Assembly (NCBI RefSeq): GCF_025642135.1
Contig: NZ_CP106793.1
Location: 3,145,001 to 3,209,000, forward strand
Source: Streptomyces cynarae
Lineage (GTDB): Bacteria; Actinomycetota; Actinomycetes; Streptomycetales; Streptomycetaceae
DNA: 64,000 bases
Direction of reading: 5' to 3'
Part shown: positions 45,439 through 55,855 of the stretch, one piece after another
How positions within the stretch are numbered: the stretch's first letter is position 1
Layout of the letters: each line of letters begins with the position of its first letter
Made by a program: the position numbers and the translations under genes
The notes under the pieces: model-generated
The model's input: the letters and a program-made list of their open reading frames with translations, nothing else
Databases searched by the model: none
What the model was told of the DNA's origin: nothing

Positions 45439-46350
45439 ATGAGAGCCGGACACATTCATCTCGCGGGCATCGGCACCTGGCGCCCGGCCACCGCGCACAT
45501 CCGTCCACCGGGTGCCTTCGCCCGTCCCGGCACCGCGCCCGCGGCCGGACCCGGGGCGATCTCCGGGTCCTGGACGGCCACCGGGCACGACTCGGCGGCC
45601 CGGTCGTCCCGGGCCGACCACGACGACACCACGGTCCGGCCCGGCCCCGAGGCCGCCGTGCACGCCGCCCGGACCGCCCTGACGCGCGCGGGGCTGCCGT
45701 ACGAACGGTTCGGTGCGCTTCTGCACGGCAGCACCCTTCCGGCCGGCCCCGCACACCTGTCGGTTCCGCACTACGTCCTGCACCGCACCCTCGGCCGGGC
45801 CGTCACCGCGGCCGAGCTGCGTCAGGGACAGCTCTCCCTGCTGTCCGCGCTGGGACTGTGCGCCCATCTGCTGCGCGCACCGGGCGGCAAGGACGCCGTC
45901 CTGATCACCGGATCCGACCCGGCCGCCCCCGTACCCGACATCCGGGGCGACCTCGATGCCCGGGACGATCCGCACGCGCCGGCCACCGCTCCGGGCGCCC
46001 CCACCGGCCACGCGCTCGTCGTCTCGCGGCTCGGCGGCTTCGCCCGCGTGCTGTCGGTCGCCGAGAACTGCGACCCCGGCCACTACGACCTGCGCATCCC
46101 GCCCGGCACCGGTTGGGCCGCGCTGCGCGCCCGCACCGAGGACCAGGTCCTCGCCGAGGCCGGCCTCGCCCGGGGCGATCTCGCCGCGACCCTCAGCGGC
46201 GCGTCCGGCGCGGGCGACCTGGTGCCGGCCCTGGAGGAACTGTGCGCCACGGGTCGCGCGGCGCCCGGCGACCGGCTGCTGCTCACCGCCGCCACGCCGG
46301 GGCTGGAAGCGGGCGCCGCCGTCCTGGAGATCACCGCGGCCCTGCCCTGA
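45439..46350 (+). CDS. KSIII-like protein with catalytic Cys replaced by Gln
   Basis: 303 aa. It aligns over its length with the KSIII at 36299 (HIHLAGIGTW versus DIYLAGVGTY; HYVLHRTLG versus HYVLLHTLA; AALVVSR-like stretches; PGDRLLLTAATPGLEAGAAVLEITA versus PGDRVLLVGATPGMECGCAVVEITA). At the nucleophile the active copy has VRQGCLGMLSALG; here it is LRQGQLSLLSALG, Cys to Gln. About 50 residues around the lid and HQAN-equivalent region are missing. A Cys-to-Gln change is what turns a ketosynthase into a decarboxylase or chain-length-factor-like subunit in KSQ domains and type II PKS, so this may be a non-condensing partner of the KSIII at 36299. AAAGGAGG precedes the ATG. It heads the phzD-phzE-phzC operon. 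Confidence 0.88.
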   Translation: MRAGHIHLAGIGTWRPATAHIRPPGAFARPGTAPAAGPGAISGSWTATGHDSAARSSRADHDDTTVRPGPEAAVHAARTALTRAGLPYERFGALLHGSTLPAGPAHLSVPHYVLHRTLGRAVTAAELRQGQLSLLSALGLCAHLLRAPGGKDAVLITGSDPAAPVPDIRGDLDARDDPHAPATAPGAPTGHALVVSRLGGFARVLSVAENCDPGHYDLRIPPGTGWAALRARTEDQVLAEAGLARGDLAATLSGASGAGDLVPALEELCATGRAAPGDRLLLTAATPGLEAGAAVLEITAALP

Positions 46351-46419
46351 GCCCCCTCCCGTGCCCGCACGGGCTGCGACCCACCTGAAGTCCCGTTCCC
46401 TACCCAGGAGGCCCGGACC

Positions 46420-47082
46420 ATGGCGAACACCATTCCGCCGGTACCGCCCTATTCCCTGCCCACCCGCGCCGACCTGCCCGCGAACACCGTCTCCTGGACG
46501 GTGGACCCGCGCCGGGCGCTGCTGCTCGTCCACGACATGCAGCACTACTTCCTCAGGTGCTTCGGCGACCGCTCCCCGGGACCCGAACTCCTCGCCCACG
46601 CCACCGCCGTACGGCGCGCGGCGGCGGTCTCCGGCGTGCCGGTGGCGTACACCGCCCAGCCCGGCAGCATGACGCCCGCCGAGCGCGGCCTGCTCAAGGA
46701 CTTCTGGGGCGAGGGCATGCGCGCGACCGCGGCCGACCGGGACATCCCCGCGTCCCTGGCGCCGGACCCCGGCGACACCGTCTTCACCAAGTGGCGCCCC
46801 AGCGCCTTCTTCCGCACCGGGCTGCTGGACCTGCTCCGCGACAGCGGACGCGACCAGCTGATCCTGTGCGGCGTGTACGCACACGTGGGCCTGCTGCAGA
46901 CCGCCTGCGAGGCCATGGCGCACGACATCCAGCCGTTCTTCGTGGCGGACGCCGTCGCCGACTTCAGCGAGCGGGACCACCGCATGGCCGTGGAGTACGC
47001 GGCCAAGCGCTGCGCCATGGTCGTGACCGCGGCCGACGTGTGCGACGCCCTGGCCCTTCAGACCACCGGAGCCCTGCGATGA
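46420..47082 (+). CDS. phzD: PhzD-type isochorismatase
   Basis: 220 aa. PhzD hydrolyses 2-amino-2-deoxyisochorismate to trans-2,3-dihydro-3-hydroxyanthranilate and pyruvate. The catalytic Asp is in [15 protein letters not shown] and the Lys in [36 protein letters not shown] is the family's conserved segment and, unlike in cysteine hydrolases of this fold, lacks the nucleophilic Cys. Length matches known PhzD. CCAGGAGG upstream of the ATG. The stop overlaps the start of phzE (ATGA). Confidence 0.95.
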   Translation: MANTIPPVPPYSLPTRADLPANTVSWTVDPRRALLLVHDMQHYFLRCFGDRSPGPELLAHATAVRRAAAVSGVPVAYTAQPGSMTPAERGLLKDFWGEGMRATAADRDIPASLAPDPGDTVFTKWRPSAFFRTGLLDLLRDSGRDQLILCGVYAHVGLLQTACEAMAHDIQPFFVADAVADFSERDHRMAVEYAAKRCAMVVTAADVCDALALQTTGALR

Positions 47083-49042
47083 CGTACCCGGACCTGCTGG
47101 ACGCGCTGACCGGTCCGACCCCGCCCGCGGCGTTCGCGCTGCTGCACCGCCCGGAGACGGCCGCCGAGCGGATCGACCTGCTCACCGGCACCCTGCACCA
47201 GGCGGACGCCCTCGCCGAGGTGCCGCTGCCCGCCCCGGGCGGGCGCGCACGCCACGAGGCGCTGGTGCTGCTGCCCTACCGGCAGATCGCCGAGCGCGGC
47301 TTCGAGGCGCCCGACGACAGGGCGCCGCTGACGGTGATGAGCATCGAGCACCAGGCCTCGGCACCGGTCGGCGAGGTGCTCGACCGGCTCCCCGACGTGC
47401 CGCTGAGCGCCCGCGACCTGGGCTTCGACCTGGACGACGACGCCTACGCCGACGCCGTGCGCCGCGTCGTCGACGAGGAGATCGGCACCGGCGCCGGCGC
47501 CAACTTCGTCCTCAAGCGCACCTTCGTGACGCAGTTCGACCACTGGTCGCCGCAGGCCGCGCTCGCGCTCTTCAAGCGGCTGCTGCGCCACTCGGCGGGC
47601 GCCTACTGGACCTTCCTGATCCACACCGGGGAGCGCACCCTGCTCGGCGCGAGCCCCGAGCGGCACATCACCCTCGACGCGGGCACCGCCGTGATGAACC
47701 CGATCAGCGGCACCTACCGCTACCCGGAGTCCGGCCCGTCCGCAGAAGGCCTCCTTGAGTTCCTGGCCGACCGCAAGGAGGCCAACGAGCTGTACATGGT
47801 CGTCGACGAGGAACTGAAGATGATGAGCCGGATCTGCGAGGGCGGCGGCCGCGTGGTGGGCCCCCGGCTGCGCGCCATGGACCGGCTCGCGCACACCGAG
47901 TACTTCGTCGAGGGGCATTCCCGGCTCGATGTGCGCACCGTCCTGCACGAGACGCTGTTCGCGCCGACCGTCACCGGCAGCCCCCTGGAGAGTGCCTGCC
48001 GGGTGATCTCCAAGTACGAGCCGGACGGCCGGGGTTACTACGCGGGCGTGGCCGCGCTGATCGGCCGGGACGCCGCGGGTGAGCGCGCCCTGGACACGGC
48101 GATCCTGATCCGCACCGCCGAGGTGGACGCCGCGGGCACGCTGCGGCTGAGCGTCGGGGCGACCCTGGTGCGGGACTCCGACCCGTACGCGGAGGCCGCC
48201 GAGACGCGGGCCAAGGCGGCGGGCCTGCTGGCCGTGGTGCACGGCGACCCGGGCGCCACCGCGGCGGAACCGGGCGAGGTGTCCCCGGCCGCCGCGGCTG
48301 CCCGCCGGCTGAGCCTGCTGCCGGCGGTCGCCCTCGCCCTGTCCGCCCGCAACGAACCGCTGGCTCCGTTCTGGCGCGCCGACCCGCGGCGACGGCGGAC
48401 GGCCGACTCGCCGCTGGCCGGGCTGCGGGCCCTGTTCGTGGACGCCGAGGACACGTTCACGGCGATGGGCGCCGACCTGATGCGGGCCCTGGGGCTCGAG
48501 GTCGTGGTGCGCCGGTTCGACGAGGCGTACGACCTCGACGGCAACGACCTGGTCGTGGTGGGCCCGGGACCGGGCGACCCCCGGGACACCGCCCATCCGA
48601 AGATCGCCCACATGCGGGCGCTCACCGGGGAGTTGCTGCGCCGGGGCACGCCGTTTCTGTCGGTGTGCCTGGGCCATCAGATCCTCAGTTCGGTCCTCGG
48701 CCTGGAACTGGTCCGCAAGGACGTGCCCAACCAAGGCGTGCAGCGCACCATCGACCTGTTCGAGCACCGCGAGGACGTCTACTTCTACAACACGTTCACC
48801 GCGGTGAGCGCGGCGGACACGTTCCCCGGCCCCGCCGCCCGCCCCGGCCCCGTTCAGGTCGCCCGGGACCCGGCCACCGGCGAGGTCCACGGGTTGCGCG
48901 GCGCGGGCTTCGCGTCCGTGCAGTTCCATCCCGAGTCCGTCATGTCACGGGCCGGCGTGCACACCTTCGAACGCCTGGTCAGCGGCCTGTTCCCGGCCCG
49001 TCTCCGTTCGCCCCTCCCCTACTCGGAACGCGAGGAAGTCGC

Positions 49043-49046
<4 letters not shown>
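47079..49046 (+). CDS. phzE: PhzE, 2-amino-2-desoxyisochorismate synthase
   Basis: 655 aa, the fused form: an MST (anthranilate synthase I-like) domain first and a class I glutamine amidotransferase second. It converts chorismate and glutamine-derived ammonia to ADIC. MST motifs are [31 protein letters not shown] and the metal/substrate segment [13 protein letters not shown]; the amidotransferase triad is Cys in [13 protein letters not shown] and His/Glu in [10 protein letters not shown]. Between the domains is an Ala-rich linker of about 40 residues. Both ends overlap neighbours by ATGA, so phzD-phzE-phzC are translationally coupled. Confidence 0.96.
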
Positions 49047-50250
<1,204 letters not shown>

Positions 50251-50266
50251 GCCAGCCGGCCGCGCG

Positions 50267-50296
50267 AAGGGCCCCGGCCGGACGGCCGGGGCCCTT
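50267..50296. terminator. terminator between phzC and the LuxR gene
   Basis: AAGGGCCCCGGCC, loop GGAC, GGCCGGGGCCCTT: a 13-bp perfect stem between convergent genes. Confidence 0.92.
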
Positions 50297-50326
50297 CATG
50301 GAGGGGACGGACGAGAGGGAGGGGGC

Positions 50327-52843
50327 TCACAGATGGTGGGCGAGCTCCGTGCGGGCGGTGACGCCGAGCTTCCCGTACACCCGGTGCAGGTGGTTCTCCA
50401 CCGTGCGCACGGAGACGACGAGCCGGTCGGCTATCTCCTGGTTGGACAGCCGGGAGGCGGCCAGCGAGGCGACCTCGCGCTCCCGGGCGGTCAGCCGGGC
50501 CGTGCCCGGGGCGGGTTCCGTCCAGGACGCCGATGCGGGTGCCCAGGGCGGGAGATCACCGTCGTACGCGGCGAGGAGCTCCGCGCACCGCACGCGTGCG
50601 GCGCGACCCCGACGACGGCGGCCGGCCGCCTGATGCGCGCGGGCGGCCTGCGCGGACGCCTCGGCGGCGAGCGGCGGCGCACCGAACGAGGCGAACCGGT
50701 CGGCGACCGTGTCCAGCGCGTCGCCGTCACGCCGGGCCAGGGCCCGGACGTGGGTGGCGAGCAGCGCCGGGTACCCGCCGTCGTCCTCGCGGACCAGCCG
50801 GGCGAGGTCCGCGGCGGAAGCCGCCGCGTCACCGACCCGGCCCGCCAGGTGCAGGGCGGTGACCGCCTGCTGCAGGCGCCCGGCCGCGGCCGCTCGGGAG
50901 GCGACCTCGCGGGCGCGGCGCGCGGCGCCCGCGAGGTCGCCGGTGTACGCGAGGACGAGGGCGTGCTCGAGGGCGGCGCCGTCCACGGCGAGCGGGTAGG
51001 CCACGGACTGCCGCTCGACCGCGCGGGCCTCGACGACGGTCCGTACGGCCTCGGTGTGCTCACCGGCCTCGGCGAGCGCACCGGCCAGCTGGGAGAGCGT
51101 CCAGGCGGGAGTGGTGAACCAGTCGGCGCGGTCGTCGCGGGCGCAGGCCCGCCGCAGCAGCGCGACGGCCTCGTCGTAGCGCCCGGCGCTGCGGTAGGTG
51201 CGGGCCCGCACCACCGCGCCGCGGATCTCGCCGCGGCTGCCCGCGCTGTCGTGACGGATCCCGTCGAGTGCGGCGGACAGCTCGGCGGTCCGGCCGGCGT
51301 GGAACGCGGCGCGGCTGGTCAGCAGCCGGGCCGCCAGCCGGTGTTCGGCCTCCCACCCGTCCATCCGGTCGCGCACCTGCCCCAGCAGCGCGAGCGCGCC
51401 GGCGGCGTCGCCGCGTTCGATCCGTGCCAGCGCCACGGGCGGCACGACCAGGGCGGCGGCGTCCGGGCCCGGGAGCCCGGTGCCGGCCGCGTCGCCGGTG
51501 TCGTCCCGCAGCAACTGCAGGACGGTACGGGCACCGAGCAGCTCGGGGTCGTCGGGGCGCCTCGCGGCGGCCGTCTCCACGAGCGCGGCGGCCTCGGGGA
51601 CCCGGTGCAGGCCCCAGGCCAGGTTGAGGGCCCGCGCCGCCTCGTCCCCGGTTCCCCGGGCGAACTCCGCCTCCGCCTCCTGGTACCGCCCCTGCCCGGC
51701 GAGCGCCCGCGCCAGCAGGGCACCGGGACCACCCCCGCCGTGGTCCCGGTCGCCCTGCGCCGCGAGTCCCAGGCGGCCCAGGCGCTCGGCGAGGGCGAAG
51801 TCGCGGCGGCGCAGGGCCGCGTCGGCCGCCGCGAGCAGCCGGTGCGGCGGGAGCTCGTCGCCCGCGGCGAGCCGCAGCGCGACCGTGCGAGAACCGTCGT
51901 CGGTGCGGCGGGCGCCGGTCGCCTCGATGGCCTCCGCCAGCCGCAGCCGCAGCCGCCGGGCGGTCAGATCGGGCAGCCCGGCGGTGAGCACGGGCGCGTA
52001 CAGCGGGTGGGCGAGGCGCAGCCGTAGCCGTTTGCCGTCGCGTTCGGTGACCACGACGCCGCGCCGGTTGAGGGACTCGGCGGCGTGGATGAGGTCCTCG
52101 ACCGGTGCCAGACCGGCCTCCAGCGGTCCGGCGAGGGCGATCATCGCGGCAAGCTCCGCCTCGTCGTCGGCGAGCGGGCCGAGCCGCAGCCGCACCATCT
52201 CGGCGAGCCGGTCGGAGGGCTCGCCGGCGGGGCCGTGCCACTGCCAGGTGTCGCCGCCGAGCCGCAAGGCGCCCTCGGCGAGCGCGGATTCGACGATCTC
52301 GCACAGGAACTGGGCGTTGCCCAGGGTCAGCGACCACAGCCCGTCCAGGCTCTGCCGGGCGATCCGGCCGCCGAGCCGGGCCCGCAGCAGGGTTTCGGCC
52401 GCGGCCGGGTCGAACGGCTCGACGGGGATCCGCTCGACCCGGCCCTCGACCCACAACCGGGAGACGCCGTCCGGCAGCGGCATGCCGGACGGGGCCGCCC
52501 CGAGCAGGGCGGCCCGGCCGGCGCGGACCAGCGTGTACAGCCGCTCCGCCGCGCCCGGTACCAGCAGGTGCACGTCGTCGGCCCCGACGACGGTCCGCCC
52601 CCCGCCGTCCGCCTCGCCGAAGTGCCGGTCCAGGTCGGTGGCGCGCGGGTCGTGCAGCCACACGGTGGTGTGCCCGGCGTGCCGTGCCGCCTGCATGGCG
52701 GCCGCGAGCAGCCTGCTCTTTCCGGTGCCGGGCTCTCCGACGAGGAGGGCGCCGCCGCGCTCCACCGCGGTGGCGACGTCCGCCAGTTCGGTCTCCCTGG
52801 CCGTGAGGGGCCATGCGGCGCCGGCGTACGGCGTGATCGGCAT
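50327..52843 (-). CDS. LAL-family LuxR regulator
   Basis: 838 aa. An AAA/STAND ATPase domain at the start (Walker [16 protein letters not shown], Walker B-like [11 protein letters not shown]), a long TPR-like helical middle, and a C-terminal Lux[48 protein letters not shown]. Large ATP-binding LuxR (LAL) proteins activate antibiotic clusters. It is convergent with phzC and divergent from nothing; the phzF gene lies 87 bp upstream on the same strand. ATG at 52843 with GGAGTGACC upstream. Likely an activator of the phenazine genes. Confidence 0.93.
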   Translation of the reverse strand: MPITPYAGAAWPLTARETELADVATAVERGGALLVGEPGTGKSRLLAAAMQAARHAGHTTVWLHDPRATDLDRHFGEADGGGRTVVGADDVHLLVPGAAERLYTLVRAGRAALLGAAPSGMPLPDGVSRLWVEGRVERIPVEPFDPAAAETLLRARLGGRIARQSLDGLWSLTLGNAQFLCEIVESALAEGALRLGGDTWQWHGPAGEPSDRLAEMVRLRLGPLADDEAELAAMIALAGPLEAGLAPVEDLIHAAESLNRRGVVVTERDGKRLRLRLAHPLYAPVLTAGLPDLTARRLRLRLAEAIEATGARRTDDGSRTVALRLAAGDELPPHRLLAAADAALRRRDFALAERLGRLGLAAQGDRDHGGGGPGALLARALAGQGRYQEAEAEFARGTGDEAARALNLAWGLHRVPEAAALVETAAARRPDDPELLGARTVLQLLRDDTGDAAGTGLPGPDAAALVVPPVALARIERGDAAGALALLGQVRDRMDGWEAEHRLAARLLTSRAAFHAGRTAELSAALDGIRHDSAGSRGEIRGAVVRARTYRSAGRYDEAVALLRRACARDDRADWFTTPAWTLSQLAGALAEAGEHTEAVRTVVEARAVERQSVAYPLAVDGAALEHALVLAYTGDLAGAARRAREVASRAAAAGRLQQAVTALHLAGRVGDAAASAADLARLVREDDGGYPALLATHVRALARRDGDALDTVADRFASFGAPPLAAEASAQAARAHQAAGRRRRGRAARVRCAELLAAYDGDLPPWAPASASWTEPAPGTARLTAREREVASLAASRLSNQEIADRLVVSVRTVENHLHRVYGKLGVTARTELAHHL

Positions 52844-52929
52844 GGTGCGGTCACTCCTTTGTCCGCTGGGTGCTCCGGTGCCGGGCGCCGGCCGGGTGCC
52901 GGGCGCCCGTGGCGTCGTTCACGCCGGTG

Positions 52930-53772
52930 TCAGGCCATGAGTCCGGCGCGGGCGACGATGACCGCGGAGCCGCCCACCTCGATCGACTCCACGTGGTCGG
53001 CCCGGCCGGACGCGGTGGCGAGCATGGTGGACAGGCGCCCCATCTCGACGCCCTGCTGGATCTCGATCTGCCGGCCGAACTCGACCAGGCCGTGCCGGGC
53101 CAGGTGCAGGGCCAGCGGGCCGGCCGCGGAGCCGGTCGCCGCGTCCTCGACGACGCCGTAGGCGGGCGAGAACATGCGGTTGCGCCATTGCGCGCCGGAT
53201 CCCGCGAAGCAGTTGGCGGCCATGTCCGGGAACTTGGCGAGCGCCTTGTGGTCGGGTTCGAGGGCGGAGAGCGCCTCGATGCTCTCGAGGCCCACGTAGA
53301 CGTGCCGGGGGCCGTTGCGGTACGCGGTCACCGGCAGGGTGGAGGAGTCGAGGCCGAGAGCGGCGAGGAGTTCGTCGGCGTGCTCGTACACCTCCCAGGT
53401 CGGGATCGGCTGCCGCATCCGTGCCGAGACGATCCTCCCGTCGTCGCCGCGGTCGAAGACGAAGGGGATCACTCCCATCGCCGTCTCGAGCCGGAGGCGG
53501 TTGGCCCGGACCGACTCACCGAGCACGATGGCCGTGCCCAGCAGCGGATGACCCGCGAAGGGGAGCTCGTTGACCGGGGTGAAGATACGGATGCGCGCGT
53601 CGCCGCCCTCCTGGGGCGGCAGCACGAAGGTGGTCTCCGACAGGTTCATCTCCCGGGCGATGCGCTGCATCCGCGGGCCGGGTATGTCGGCCGCGTCCAG
53701 AAAAACGGCCACCGGGTTGCCCTCGAGACGCGTGCTCGTAAAGGCGTCAGCCACCATGTAGGCGTGCATCAT
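52930..53772 (-). CDS. phzF: PhzF, DHHA isomerase
   Basis: About 280 aa of the PhzF/diaminopimelate-epimerase fold. PhzF isomerises trans-2,3-dihydro-3-hydroxyanthranilate to the amino ketone that dimerises to the phenazine skeleton. The catalytic Glu is in REMNLSETTFVLPP; VADAFTSTRLEGNPVAVFLDA, ELPFAGHPLLGTA and EDAATGSAAGPLALHL are the other signature blocks. The first of two adjacent ATGs is used; a weak GGACGG lies just ahead, so the second ATG at 53769 is equally possible. It is separated from phzG by a hairpin, so phzF may have partly independent expression. Confidence 0.94.
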   Translation of the reverse strand: MMHAYMVADAFTSTRLEGNPVAVFLDAADIPGPRMQRIAREMNLSETTFVLPPQEGGDARIRIFTPVNELPFAGHPLLGTAIVLGESVRANRLRLETAMGVIPFVFDRGDDGRIVSARMRQPIPTWEVYEHADELLAALGLDSSTLPVTAYRNGPRHVYVGLESIEALSALEPDHKALAKFPDMAANCFAGSGAQWRNRMFSPAYGVVEDAATGSAAGPLALHLARHGLVEFGRQIEIQQGVEMGRLSTMLATASGRADHVESIEVGGSAVIVARAGLMA

Positions 53773-53834
53773 CCGTCCAATCGCGCGGGCGCCGGAGCCA
53801 TGTCCGTCACCTTTCTGTCGTAGGGAGGGGGGAC

Positions 53835-53860
53835 GGCCCCGCACCCCGAGGTGCGGGGCC
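53835..53860 (-). terminator. hairpin between phzG and phzF
   Basis: GGCCCCGCACC, loop CCGA, GGTGCGGGGCC: an 11-bp perfect stem nine bases after the phzG stop, without a T run. It may end or attenuate the phzB-phzG transcript before phzF. Confidence 0.75.
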
Positions 53861-53868
53861 GGGGCGCG

Positions 53869-54486
53869 TCACGGCTGCAGGCGGCTCGTCGTCCAGCCCC
53901 GGTCGGTCCGCTGGTAGACCAGCCGGTGGTGCAGCCGGTCGGTGCGGGCCTGCCAGAACTCCACCGCGTCGGGGGTCAGCAGGTATCCGGCGAAGGACTC
54001 CGGCCGGGGCAGGGCGCCGAGCCCGGTGAGCCGGGCGGCCTCGGCGCGCAGCCGCTCCTCGTCGTCGAGGGGTTCGCTCTGCCGGGAGACCGTGGACATG
54101 GCGTGCGTGACCACCGGGCGCACCGCCCACAGGTGGTCCGCCTCGGCGTCCGGCAGCCGCTCGACGGGGCCTTCGAGGACGATCTGACGGCCGTTCTCGC
54201 GCCAGTACAGCACCGCGGACGCCCGGGGGCGCCGGGCAAGTTCGCGGCCCTTGCGGCTGCCCGCGTGGGTGGTGAACACCAGGCCGCGGTCGGTGATCGT
54301 GTTGACCTGGACGGTACGGCTGGAGGGGCGGCCGCCCTCGTCCGCGGTGGCCAGCGCCATGGCTCCCGGCTCCCGCACCCCTTCTTCGGCGGCCGTGCCG
54401 AACCAGGTTCTGAGCAGCCCGATGGGGTCGTCGGGGAAGGGCGGGTCCACCGGCGTCGCGGTCACGTGCGCCTCCGTCGTGCTCAT
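53869..54486 (-). CDS. phzG: PhzG, FMN-dependent oxidase
   Basis: 205 aa of the pyridoxamine-phosphate-oxidase-like fold. PhzG oxidises the hexahydro- and tetrahydrophenazine intermediates to aromatic phenazine. Blocks are EPGAMALATADEGGRPSSRTVQ, DRGLVFTTHAGSRKGRELA, SAVLYWRENGRQIVLEGPVE and the C-terminal WQARTDRLHHRLVY. The ATG overlaps the stop of the preceding YdhR-like gene (ATGA). Length and motifs match PhzG proteins of pseudomonads and streptomycetes. Confidence 0.93.
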   Translation of the reverse strand: MSTTEAHVTATPVDPPFPDDPIGLLRTWFGTAAEEGVREPGAMALATADEGGRPSSRTVQVNTITDRGLVFTTHAGSRKGRELARRPRASAVLYWRENGRQIVLEGPVERLPDAEADHLWAVRPVVTHAMSTVSRQSEPLDDEERLRAEAARLTGLGALPRPESFAGYLLTPDAVEFWQARTDRLHHRLVYQRTDRGWTTSRLQP

Positions 54487-54824
54487 ACCTGCAGCGCGCG
54501 GCCGAGGCCCGCGAGGCTGGAGATGCCGGCCAGCTCGTGGATGCCTTCCGCGACGGCCTCGATGTCGAACACCGAGCGCTGAGTGGGCGGGTAGCCGATG
54601 AGTTCCGCGGCGCTGCGCGGATGCGGGGGCGCGGACGCCTCGGCCGACTCCCAGATGAAGACGGCGCCCCAGCGGTTGTGCTCCTGGTCGGCGATCCAGA
54701 ATTTGTAGATCAGTCCGGGCTGGCGGTTCCATGCGTCGACGGCCTCGTCGCGCAGGAAGTTCCGCAGGGTTTCGATGGTCTGGTCGGATTCGCTCAGATC
54801 CCACCAGGCGACCATGGCCCTCAT
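54483..54824 (-). CDS. YdhR-like small protein coupled to phzG
   Basis: 113 aa ABM-like ferredoxin fold, most like the YdhR family: MVAWWDLSESDQTIETLRNFLRDEAVDAWNRQPGLIYKFWIADQEHNRWGAVFIWES is the typical pattern of a helix with W(N/R)xxPGL-(I/L) and a strand with G-(A/V)-(V/F)-x-W-x-S. GAAAGG precedes the ATG at 54824. Because its stop overlaps the phzG start, it must be made in step with PhzG and probably acts in oxidation or protection of an unstable reduced phenazine (inference). Not part of the classical phzA-G set. Confidence 0.75.
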   Translation of the reverse strand: MRAMVAWWDLSESDQTIETLRNFLRDEAVDAWNRQPGLIYKFWIADQEHNRWGAVFIWESAEASAPPHPRSAAELIGYPPTQRSVFDIEAVAEGIHELAGISSLAGLGRALQV

Positions 54825-54868
54825 GACATGTGAACCTTTCTCGGGTGAGGCGGCGGGGGCCGCCGCCG

Positions 54869-55042
54869 TCAGTCGATGCCGCGCAGGATGTGCGTCTCGT
54901 TCGGCACGTCCTCGCAGCCGGCGAGCCTGATCGGCGCGCAGTGCGCCCAGACGTCCAGGCTCCGCGGCAGGCCGTACCGAGTGGTGCGCCGCGTGCGGCC
55001 CAGGGCCCGGCGGCGTGCAGCCTTTTCCTTCGGGGACACCAC
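54869..55042 (-). CDS. small 57-aa protein between phzB and the YdhR-like gene
   Basis: A short frame with a good ribosome site (GAGGAG six to eight bases before tandem GTG codons at 55042/55039). The product is basic at the N-terminus (SPKEKAARRRALGRTRRTTR) and ends LAGCEDVPNETHILRGID; it contains two Cys, in AHCAP and AGCED. I do not recognise it. The intact ribosome site, the position inside the phenazine operon and the high third-position GC support expression. It could be a leader, a regulator or a small partner of PhzB/PhzG. Confidence 0.5.
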   Translation of the reverse strand: MVSPKEKAARRRALGRTRRTTRYGLPRSLDVWAHCAPIRLAGCEDVPNETHILRGID

Positions 55043-55130
55043 GACTCCTCGTCGCCGGGAACTCTTCGACGCGAACTCTTCGACGCGGGCTGTCCGGCAC
55101 GGCCTTTTCGGCACGGGCCGTCCAGGGGGA

Positions 55131-55637
55131 CTAGGTGGGAATTCCTTCCCGCTTGATCTGCGGGACGTCGATGCCGAGCGCGCGGAGCTGGTTGAACGGG
55201 TTCATGAATTCCCGGGCCTGCTTGATCTTTCCGTTCTCCAGCAGGAACGAGTGAATGAAGTGGTTCTCGTAATAGCCCTCGGGATAGCCGGGGAACAGAA
55301 TCTTCCCCTTGCCGTCGCACTCGACCCAGAAGCGGTTCGGGTCCTGGGTCTCGTAGATCTCGATGTTGTACCAGACCCAGTCGGGGAAGCACCGCAGCGA
55401 CCAGACGGCGTGCTCGCCCAGGCGGTCGCGGCCGTGGATGGCGATGGGGCCCGGGGTGTCGGCCGTCCACAGGCCGCCCACCCCGTCCTCCGTGAACAGG
55501 TGATGCCGCGTCAGGCGGTCCTGGCCCAGCGTGTGCATGTACGTCTCGACGGCGGCGCGGTTGGCGCGCCGCAGTTCGGCCTCGTCGGCGAAGACCGCGG
55601 TGTCGGCGGTGCCGTTCAGCTGTGCGGTGTCGGACAC
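55131..55637 (-). CDS. phzB: PhzB (PhzA/B-type phenazine condensation protein)
   Basis: 168 aa NTF2-fold protein that assists condensation of two aminoketone molecules into the tricyclic phenazine precursor. The family ends of PhzA/B are clear: RRANRAAVETYMHTLGQDRLTRHHLFTEDG, CFPDWVWYNIEIYETQDPN and HFIHSFLLENGKIKQAREFMNPFNQLRALG, which includes the catalytic Glu in REFMNP. Only one copy exists here; pseudomonads have a pair, many other bacteria one. GTG start with GGAGG seven bases upstream. First gene of the leftward phenazine operon. Confidence 0.95.
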   Translation of the reverse strand: MSDTAQLNGTADTAVFADEAELRRANRAAVETYMHTLGQDRLTRHHLFTEDGVGGLWTADTPGPIAIHGRDRLGEHAVWSLRCFPDWVWYNIEIYETQDPNRFWVECDGKGKILFPGYPEGYYENHFIHSFLLENGKIKQAREFMNPFNQLRALGIDVPQIKREGIPT

Positions 55638-55855
55638 GGTGTCCTCCGGCGTCGTACGGACGAATGAGTGCTGCCGCCCGCCACCGTGGGACGGGTGTCT
55701 ATAGCCGGGGAGCGCGCTGCCATATTTCGTCTATACGCGCGTGGCAACGTCCTGCCCGCGCAGCTTCCTGACGCCCTGTCCTGCTGAATCCGGGCCGACC
55801 GTTCGCGCAGAATGCCGGAACGGAGACGACTCCGCCACGGGGCAAGGAGAGGGCG
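55638..55855. promoter_or_regulatory. divergent promoter region phzB / AfsR-like regulator
   Basis: 218 bp between the divergent starts of phzB and the AfsR-like gene. It contains an AT-richer patch, catatttcgtctatacgcg, around 55722-55740, suitable for a -10 region, and otherwise no gene. The AfsR-like ribosome site AAGGAGAGG is at its right end. Confidence 0.5.
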
